Assembly: GCA_002869425.1 (NCBI GenBank)
Contig: PKSZ01000198.1
Span: 2,322 to 9,447, forward strand
Length of the DNA: 7,126 nucleotides
From: Marinilabiliales bacterium
Lineage (GTDB): Bacteria > Bacteroidota > Bacteroidia > Bacteroidales > BM523
Reading direction: 5' to 3'
Under the pieces are notes generated by a model, which was not told where the DNA came from, made no database searches, and worked only from the letters and a program-made list of their open reading frames with translations. This document shows positions 1 to 5,129 of this stretch, one piece after another (position 1 is the first letter of the stretch; every line of letters begins with the position of its first letter). The position numbers and the translations under genes were made by a program.

Positions 1-83
1 GAGATTTATCGTTAATAATCGTTAAAAGCTACTGCAAATTTATTAAAAGCAATTAAATGACCTTATTAAAAAGGACTTTTTGG

Positions 84-91
84 TATATTTG
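84..91 (+). promoter_or_regulatory. Possible -7 promoter box upstream of the S41 protease gene
   Basis: TATATTTG matches the Bacteroidetes -7 consensus TAnnTTTG and lies 17 bases before the ATG at 109. I see no TTG at the usual -33 distance (about 17-23 bases upstream), so this is a half-match. If used, it would give a very short leader of roughly ten bases. It would drive the protease and probably the cysK-cysE genes behind it. Confidence 0.4.
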
Positions 92-108
92 AAAAAAACT
101 AGAAGATT

Positions 109-1707
109 ATGTCTAAGAAAATAACAGTACTTATTATTTCATTTATTGTTTTTCTCTTTTCAACTGGAGTTAATGCCCAGGTTTTTAACGATCATATATA
201 CAAATTCAGTAGGGTTTTGGGCTTAATTAATATGTTTTATGTTGATAGTGTTGATCAGGAAAAGCTGGTTGATGATGCAATAATCAATATGCTCAAAGAG
301 CTTGATCCTCACTCTATTTATATTAGCAAAGAGGAGGTGAAACGAATGGAAGAACCTTTGCAGGGAAGCTTTGATGGAATAGGAATACAATTCAATATTT
401 TAAATGATACAATATATGTTGTATCTCCCATTTCAGGAGGCCCTTCAGAAAAGTTAGGGATACTTCCCGGAGACAGGATTATCCAAATAGATGATGAATT
501 GGTCGCCGGCATTGGAATTAAAAATAGCGGTGTAACAGAAAGATTAAGAGGTGAAAAAGGTACTGAGGTGAATGTTAAAATTTCCAGAAGGGGAGAAAAC
601 AGCTTGCTGGATTTTACAATAACCCGGGATAAGATACCGATTTATAGTGTTGATGCTGCTTATATGCTTGATGATGAGGTAGGATACATTAAGATTAATC
701 GTTTTGCAGCGACCACGATGAAAGAATTTCAGGAAGGCCTTATGAAGCTGAAAGAAAACAATATGCAGCACTTAATCCTTGATCTTAGGGAAAATGCAGG
801 TGGGTATATGAATATGGCCATTGATCTTGCCGATGAATTTTTATCGGGGGATAAGCTTATTGTTTATACTGAAGGTGAAAGTAATCCGAAACGCGAATAC
901 AAAGCAGGCAATAAGGGTGATTTTGAAGAAGGAAGACTGATTGTATTGGTTGATGGTGGATCTGCTTCAGCAAGTGAAATTGTTTCCGGTGCGATTCAAG
1001 ATTGGGACAGAGGTTTGATTATTGGAAGAAGGACTTTTGGTAAAGGATTGGTTCAGAGGCCTTTCGATTTACCAGATGGTTCAAAGATTCGTCTTACTAT
1101 TGCCAGATACTATACTCCAACCGGTCGGTTGATACAAAAGCCTTATGATGAGGGAATTGAAGAGTATGCTAAGGACAGGCTGAATCGTTATAAGCATGGA
1201 GAACTTGTTTCCAAAGACAGTATTCATTTTCCGGATAGCTTAAAGTATTCGACTCTCCATACGGGACGTATTGTGTATGGCGGTGGTGGTATTATGCCTG
1301 ATGTTTTTATTCCGTTGGATACGACACTGGGTTCAGATTATTATTTTGATCTAAGGAGAAAGGGTGTATTCAATAAGTATGTGTTGAATTATATTGATAA
1401 AAACAGGAGCAAATTGGAAAAACAGTACACTGATTTTAGAGACTATTATAAGAATTTTGAGGTTGATAATGATATGATAGAAGATATAGTTAAATTGGGT
1501 GAAGAAAAGAAAATTGAAAGAAATCAGGAAGAATTGGATGAAGCTCTGGATATACTGAAAATACAAATTAAGGCTCTAATTGCAAGGGATATATGGACTT
1601 CTACAGAGTTATTTCAGGTGTTCAATGATATAAATCCAGCCTATAAGGAAGCCTTGAAAATAATCAAGGATGAGAAGAAGTATAAGGAATTGCTTAATCA
1701 CAATTAA
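109..1707 (+). CDS. S41 family C-terminal processing peptidase (CtpA/Prc type), secreted
   Basis: This is a periplasmic serine protease of the tail-specific (CtpA/Prc) family, which trims or degrades exported proteins from their C-termini. Residues 1-23 form a signal peptide (KK, hydrophobic core, VNA before Q24), which supports the ATG at 109; only a weak AGAAG precedes it. An N-terminal helical region with the DPHS motif (66-69) is followed by a PDZ domain at about 88-175 and the peptidase core at about 185-345. The catalytic dyad is visible as S287 in GGSASASE and K312 in FGKGLVQ. They are 25 residues apart, the same spacing as in E. coli Prc and algal D1 protease. A charged tail of about 185 residues (346-532) follows the core; long tails of this kind are usual for Bacteroidota members. 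cysK begins 12 bases downstream, suggesting co-transcription. The family call is firm; the substrate is unknown. Confidence 0.95.
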   Translation: MSKKITVLIISFIVFLFSTGVNAQVFNDHIYKFSRVLGLINMFYVDSVDQEKLVDDAIINMLKELDPHSIYISKEEVKRMEEPLQGSFDGIGIQFNILNDTIYVVSPISGGPSEKLGILPGDRIIQIDDELVAGIGIKNSGVTERLRGEKGTEVNVKISRRGENSLLDFTITRDKIPIYSVDAAYMLDDEVGYIKINRFAATTMKEFQEGLMKLKENNMQHLILDLRENAGGYMNMAIDLADEFLSGDKLIVYTEGESNPKREYKAGNKGDFEEGRLIVLVDGGSASASEIVSGAIQDWDRGLIIGRRTFGKGLVQRPFDLPDGSKIRLTIARYYTPTGRLIQKPYDEGIEEYAKDRLNRYKHGELVSKDSIHFPDSLKYSTLHTGRIVYGGGGIMPDVFIPLDTTLGSDYYFDLRRKGVFNKYVLNYIDKNRSKLEKQYTDFRDYYKNFEVDNDMIEDIVKLGEEKKIERNQEELDEALDILKIQIKALIARDIWTSTELFQVFNDINPAYKEALKIIKDEKKYKELLNHN

Positions 1708-1719
1708 TAAATTTGCAAA

Positions 1720-2661
1720 ATGACCTTGGTTTCTGATGTTTGTCAGCTTATAGGAAAAACGCCACTGGTTAAGTTAAATTCAATTACTGCCAATTTACCT
1801 GCAACAGTTTTAGTAAAGCTGGAGAGTTTTAATCCGGGAGGGTCCGTGAAAGATCGGCTAGCTTTTGCCATGATTAAAGATGGTGAGGATAGAGGATGCA
1901 TCCGGGATGATACTGTTATTATTGAGCCAACAAGTGGGAATACAGGGGTTGGTTTGGCAATGATATGTGCACAGAAGGGATATCGTTTAATTGTTGTAAT
2001 GCCAGAAAATATGAGTTTAGAACGAAGAAGACTTATACAGGCATATGGCGCAGAATTGTTTTTGACAAATGCAACCGAAGGGATGAAGGGTGCTATAGAG
2101 AAAGCAGAGGAATTGTCCCGGGAAATCGAGAATGCATTTATGCCCATGCAGTTTGAAAATCAGTCAAATGTTAAATATCATCAGGAAACAACAGCCGAAG
2201 AAATATTGAAGGATACAAACGGAAAACTTGATGTTTTTGTTGCTGGAGTTGGTACAGGAGGTACTTTTACAGGTATTTCATCTGTATTAAAAGAAAGAAT
2301 TGGCAATGTTACTTGTGTTGCTGTAGAGCCCAAAGATTCTGCTGTTTTGTCTGGTGAGGCTCCCGGTTCACACAAGATTCAGGGAATTGGTGCAGGCTTT
2401 GTGACTAAAATAACGGATACTGAACTGATTGACGATATCATTAAGGTCGATTTCAAAGATGCTGAAAAAACAATGCAGCAATTGGCAGAGAAGGAAGGTA
2501 TTTTGTGCGGCATTTCTTCCGGGGCAAATGTTTGGGCTGCGATGCAGCTTGCTCAAAGACCCGAATATATAAATAGAAATATTGTGACCGTAATATGTGA
2601 TACAGGAGAACGATATTTAAGCCTTAATATATTTAATGAGCGAAACTATGAAGAAGTCTAA
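1720..2661 (+). CDS. cysK: Cysteine synthase A (O-acetylserine sulfhydrylase)
   Basis: This is a PLP-dependent cytosolic enzyme that makes L-cysteine from O-acetylserine and sulfide. The PLP lysine is K44 in NPGGSVKDR. The substrate-binding loop PTSGNTG is at 70-76, the phosphate-binding glycine loop GVGTGGT at 176-182, and the active-site segment KIQGIGAGF at 219-227. The pyridine-nitrogen serine lies in GISSGAN (264-270, probably S266). The C-terminal segment CDTGERYLS matches the family's SGERYLS region. At 313 residues it has normal CysK length. The HKIQGIGAGF segment and the neighbouring cysE favour CysK over CysM or cystathionine beta-synthase. The end of the gene overlaps cysE by 26 bases (14 if cysE starts at its second ATG), so translation of the two is probably coupled. 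No regulatory element is visible directly upstream; expression probably comes from the promoter before the protease gene. Confidence 0.95.
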   Translation: MTLVSDVCQLIGKTPLVKLNSITANLPATVLVKLESFNPGGSVKDRLAFAMIKDGEDRGCIRDDTVIIEPTSGNTGVGLAMICAQKGYRLIVVMPENMSLERRRLIQAYGAELFLTNATEGMKGAIEKAEELSREIENAFMPMQFENQSNVKYHQETTAEEILKDTNGKLDVFVAGVGTGGTFTGISSVLKERIGNVTCVAVEPKDSAVLSGEAPGSHKIQGIGAGFVTKITDTELIDDIIKVDFKDAEKTMQQLAEKEGILCGISSGANVWAAMQLAQRPEYINRNIVTVICDTGERYLSLNIFNERNYEEV

Positions 2662-3541
2662 TATCAAGGACTTTGAGCAGGTAATTAAAGTTTTATCTGA
2701 TTCAGATTCTTACAAGTTTGTTTTTCATGATCCCAGGTATGGAGAGCAAATGCCTTCCAGTGAAAAATTAACAATTATTGTTGATTTATTGAGAGAGATT
2801 TTGTTCCCGGGGTATTTTGGAAACAGTAGGTTAACACCACAATCTATGGAGTATTATATAGGTGTTAATATCGATAAAGTATTTACGCTGCTTTCTGAAC
2901 AAATAAGAAGAGGACTTTTAATTGCCCACAATAAGGAAGAGGAATGGAGCTATGAAGCATGCGATAAAAGGGCTTTTGAGATTGCCCGGAAATTTATTTC
3001 CCGTTTGCCGGAAATTCGCAGATTGCTGACTACCGATGTAAAAGCTGCTTACATTGGCGATCCAGCTTCAAAATCGTATGGTGAAATAATTTATTGTTAT
3101 CCTGCAATTCGCGTACTCACCAATCATAGGATAGCCCATGAATTGTTGCAGTTGGGTTTACCTTTGATCCCGAGAATTATCTCAGAGATGGCTCATTCAG
3201 AGACAGGTATAGATATTCATCCGGGAGCAAAAATCGGAGAGTATTTTACAATCGATCACGGTACCGGTGTTGTGATTGGGGAGACGTGCATAATTGGTGA
3301 TCATGTAAAAATATATCAGGGAGTTACTTTGGGTGCAAAAAGTTTTCCTCTCGATGAAGAGGGAAATCCAATTAAAGGGATTCCAAGACACCCAAGGGTT
3401 GGGAATAATGTAATTATTTATGCTCAGGCAACTATTTTAGGACGCGTTACCATCGGCGATAATTCCGTGATAGGGGGTAATGTTTGGATAACAAATGATG
3501 TAGCTTGCGGTTCAAAGGTATTACAATCAGGAGCAAGCTGA
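2636..3541 (+). CDS. cysE: Serine O-acetyltransferase (EpsC-type)
   Basis: This enzyme transfers an acetyl group from acetyl-CoA to L-serine, the committed step of cysteine synthesis, and supplies CysK encoded just upstream. The N-terminal alpha-helical domain (about 1-180) carries DVKAAYIGDPAS (134-145) and YPAIRVLTNHRIAHEL. The C-terminal left-handed beta-helix of hexapeptide repeats (about 185-295) includes TGIDIHPGAKIG, DHGTGVVIGE and GVTLGAKSFPLDEEG. D193 and H208 are 15 residues apart, matching the catalytic Asp143/His158 pair of E. coli CysE. The KSFPLDEEGNPIKG insertion before RHP is typical of the EpsC subgroup. The start at 2636 lies inside cysK; an ATG at 2648 (M5) is an equally possible start and would remove four residues. 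The protein ends in QSGAS, with a very short tail and no terminal isoleucine, unlike E. coli CysE, whose C-terminal Ile docks into CysK. Its stop is one base from the stop of the convergent lipoprotein gene. Confidence 0.95.
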   Translation: MSETMKKSNIKDFEQVIKVLSDSDSYKFVFHDPRYGEQMPSSEKLTIIVDLLREILFPGYFGNSRLTPQSMEYYIGVNIDKVFTLLSEQIRRGLLIAHNKEEEWSYEACDKRAFEIARKFISRLPEIRRLLTTDVKAAYIGDPASKSYGEIIYCYPAIRVLTNHRIAHELLQLGLPLIPRIISEMAHSETGIDIHPGAKIGEYFTIDHGTGVVIGETCIIGDHVKIYQGVTLGAKSFPLDEEGNPIKGIPRHPRVGNNVIIYAQATILGRVTIGDNSVIGGNVWITNDVACGSKVLQSGAS

Positions 3542-3542
3542 T

Positions 3543-3779
3543 TTAGTCACAAAGATACCTGGTAACAGTACTGTCTGTTGTTTCTTCAGGAATCGTTTTC
3601 CAATTGATAATATCACCTCCGCAAAGTGTTTTTTCGTTGGTAGTATCAATGGGTGTATCGTCAGATAATCTGTAGGTTACATTGTAACAATCATTGCAAA
3701 GAGGTGTGTCCTCCTCTGCAAGTTTTTCACAAGACAATACCAACAAAAATAAAAAGCTAACAGGAATTAAATATTTCAT
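3543..3779 (-). CDS. Small Cys-rich lipoprotein, function unknown
   Basis: The product is a 78-residue predicted lipoprotein. It has a type II signal peptide with a lipobox ending LVLSC, so C17 would be the lipidated residue. The mature part is about 62 residues, acidic, and contains four further cysteines (C28, C31, C53, C77) in a CxxC...CGG...C-terminal C pattern. Those could form two disulfides or a small metal site. Short lipoproteins of this general style occur in many Bacteroidota, but I recognise no named family. An acidic stretch just after the lipid cysteine (EKLAEED) may act as a surface-export signal, though this is weak inference. Evidence that the gene is real: a clean signal peptide directly after the ATG, a well-placed promoter upstream, and an ORF that fills the space to cysE. 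It converges on cysE with one base between stops, so no separate terminator fits between them. Confidence 0.8.
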   Translation of the reverse strand: MKYLIPVSFLFLLVLSCEKLAEEDTPLCNDCYNVTYRLSDDTPIDTTNEKTLCGGDIINWKTIPEETTDSTVTRYLCD

Positions 3780-3801
3780 TGTGCTTTGGTTTTAGGATTA
3801 A

Positions 3802-3831
3802 CAAAATTACATAATTTTCCTGCTAAAACAA
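3802..3831 (-). promoter_or_regulatory. Bacteroidetes-type promoter for the lipoprotein gene
   Basis: Read on the minus strand, TTG (3831-3829) is followed after 19 bases by TAATTTTG (3809-3802). This matches the -33 TTG / -7 TAnnTTTG pattern of the Bacteroidetes housekeeping sigma factor, with near-ideal spacing. Transcription would begin near 3795 and leave a leader of roughly 15 bases before the ATG at 3779. This is the best promoter match in the window. Confidence 0.7.
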
Positions 3832-3957
3832 TAATAATTTTAAGCTTGGATTTTCATAAGAATAAGTGAATCTCTCAGATAATATTTGTAATAACAAGGA
3901 ATTGAATTATAATGAATTGCTGAAATATTATTATTCATTTAGTTTAATTGTTTTAAC

Positions 3958-3991
3958 TTGTTTTATATTATACTTTTTTATCCTATATTTG
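3958..3991 (+). promoter_or_regulatory. Probable promoter for the siaB-siaC operon
   Basis: TATATTTG at 3984-3991 is a full match to the -7 consensus TAnnTTTG. A TTG at 3958-3960 lies 23 bases upstream, at the long end of the accepted spacing. Transcription would start near 3998, leaving a leader of about 36 bases. The region upstream is very AT-rich, and a 7-base inverted repeat (AATGAAT 3911-3917 / ATTCATT 3933-3939) lies before the -33 box; this may be chance. Confidence 0.55.
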
Positions 3992-4033
3992 TCTGAAAGA
4001 TGATTGTTTTGTAATAATCGGTAACGAATCACT

Positions 4034-4579
4034 ATGGCATTTAACGTAAATGAATGGTTAACAAATATCCTCAAGGGTGATGTTGTTTACTCTTATGTAG
4101 GCCAGGTTAGTTCCGATCTGATCACACAGGCTCTGGATGAAATAGAATATAAGCTAGAACAAGATGGTGTGAATCCAAAAATGATCAGGAAAGTTTATAA
4201 TGTTCTTATTGAGTGCTTGCAAAATCTATTTCATCATAGTTTGAAAGATGTAGAGGGGGTTTATGAAGGAGATAGATTTGGAGCTTTCAAGGTGGTGGTT
4301 AATGATACAGGTTATGTTGTTGCTACTGGAAATTATGTCAAGAACGAAATTGTTCAGGTATTGAAAGACAGGATTGAGCAGATTAACTCCTTGAGTAGGG
4401 AAGAAATTAAATCATTGTATAAAATGATTTTGAACAATGAGGAATTTTCTGCCAAAGGAGGTGGAGGTCTTGGTATGATTGATATAGCTAAAAGAACAGG
4501 TAGTCGTCTTGGTTATGAGTTTCATCAAATTGATAAAAAGTATTCTTTTTACAATTTGAATATTTATATTAGTAGTTAA
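4034..4579 (+). CDS. siaB: SiaB family protein kinase (DUF6272)
   Basis: This is a cytosolic GHKL-fold protein kinase like Pseudomonas aeruginosa SiaB, which phosphorylates its partner SiaC on a threonine. At 181 residues it has the length expected for a stand-alone kinase domain with no sensor or receiver. The N-box-like helix carries E60, N64, H67 and H68 in ECLQNLFHHS, and the glycine-rich G2-like loop is KGGGGLGMIDIAKRTG (141-156), an ATP-binding signature. No DxGxG (G1 box) is visible: the corresponding strand reads YVVATGNYV (94-102), so adenine recognition may differ from classical histidine-kinase ATPases. No membrane segment or signal peptide is present. The ATG at 4034 is the first in frame after the predicted promoter, although no strong Shine-Dalgarno precedes it. 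siaC starts 26 bases downstream, so the pair forms a kinase-substrate operon. The family call rests on motif order plus the SiaC neighbour. Confidence 0.87.
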   Translation: MAFNVNEWLTNILKGDVVYSYVGQVSSDLITQALDEIEYKLEQDGVNPKMIRKVYNVLIECLQNLFHHSLKDVEGVYEGDRFGAFKVVVNDTGYVVATGNYVKNEIVQVLKDRIEQINSLSREEIKSLYKMILNNEEFSAKGGGGLGMIDIAKRTGSRLGYEFHQIDKKYSFYNLNIYISS

Positions 4580-4605
4580 TTTGTTAATTTTAAAATAATT
4601 AGTTT

Positions 4606-4986
4606 ATGGAGCCAATTTCAATTGAAGGTACACCAAAAACGCCGACGGTAAACTTTGATGCAGAATCTGGAAAGATTGAGGTAAAGGGAAGGTCAATACC
4701 TGAAAACTCTATTGAGTTTTACAAACCATTGGTTGACTGGTTAGAAGCCTATGCTGGATCACCTGCTTCACTTACTGAAGTAAATGTTCAGCTTGAGTAT
4801 TTCAATACCAGTAGTTCAAAGTGTATTCTTGATGTATTTAAGAAGCTAGAAGTTATCTTTAAATCAGGAAACGAAGTAGTTATCAATTGGTATTACGAGG
4901 AAGATGATGAAGATATGCTGGAAGCCGGAGAGGATTACCAGTCAATTATTCGTATTCCATTCAAAATGATTGAAATAGAAGAGTAA
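4606..4986 (+). CDS. siaC: SiaC family regulatory phosphoprotein (DUF1987)
   Basis: This is a small acidic cytosolic protein of 126 residues that matches the SiaC/DUF1987 family. In P. aeruginosa, SiaC is phosphorylated by SiaB and dephosphorylated by the PP2C-type phosphatase SiaA; the unphosphorylated form binds and activates the diguanylate cyclase SiaD. Visible family features are the opening IEGTPKTPTVNFD, the GRSIPENSIEFYKPLVDWLEAY helix region at about 28-49, and the YFNTSSSK motif (65-72). T68 in that motif is at the same residue number as the phosphorylated threonine of Pseudomonas SiaC. The fold is expected to be STAS-like (as in anti-sigma antagonists). The last 30 residues are strongly acidic (EEDDEDMLEAGED). 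The ATG has no clear Shine-Dalgarno, and the upstream spacer is almost pure A/T. The gene ends just before a strong terminator. The downstream target cannot be deduced here, because no cyclase, sigma factor or phosphatase is encoded nearby. Confidence 0.88.
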   Translation: MEPISIEGTPKTPTVNFDAESGKIEVKGRSIPENSIEFYKPLVDWLEAYAGSPASLTEVNVQLEYFNTSSSKCILDVFKKLEVIFKSGNEVVINWYYEEDDEDMLEAGEDYQSIIRIPFKMIEIEE

Positions 4987-5018
4987 TTACTCTTGATTGA
5001 TACACAAAAAAGAAATTT

Positions 5019-5046
5019 GCCTGCATAGTTTACTGTGCAGGCTTTT
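5019..5046 (+). terminator. Intrinsic terminator after siaC, probably bidirectional
   Basis: GCCTGCATAG (5019-5028) pairs with CTGTGCAGGC (5033-5042). The ten-base-pair stem has one T-G wobble and a TTTA loop, and TTTT follows. On the opposite strand the same stem is followed by AAATTTC and then six Ts (5011-5006), so it can also stop transcription of the convergent ABC transporter gene. It lies 32 bases after the siaC stop and 83 bases beyond the transporter stop. Confidence 0.85.
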
Positions 5047-5129
5047 GTGGTTAAAATTCACCCAAAATTATACGGATTTAGCAACTCCTGTCCTAGCCAA
5101 CCAGCATTAAAAATACCTGTGTAAGAGAA

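Noticed and set aside
1351..1566. Hydrophobic 71-codon open frame antisense to the protease tail
   Set aside because: Its Phe/Ile richness is what the reverse complement of Lys/Asn/Glu-rich coding sequence yields; there is no independent support.
1690..1715. Possible internal promoter for cysK (TTG 1690-1692 and TAAATTTG 1708-1715)
   Set aside because: The -7 match is good, but the spacer is only 15 bases and transcription would start at or inside the cysK ATG, leaving no leader.
1743..2147. 134-codon open frame on the minus strand inside cysK
   Set aside because: It is fully antisense to a clearly conserved gene and has no recognisable motif or start signal.
3565..3574. Ten-base perfect palindrome ACAGTACTGT just beyond the cysE stop
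   Set aside because: It has no loop and no T-run, and lies inside the lipoprotein coding sequence, so it is not a credible terminator; the repeat is short enough for chance.
3880..3890. AATATTTG as an additional promoter box in the lipoprotein-siaB gap
   Set aside because: It deviates from TAnnTTTG at the first position and has no TTG at a suitable distance; a better box lies closer to siaB.
4987..5129. Possible small gene or RNA between siaC and the transporter gene
   Set aside because: Apart from the terminator hairpin I see no open frame with a start signal and no other stable structure.
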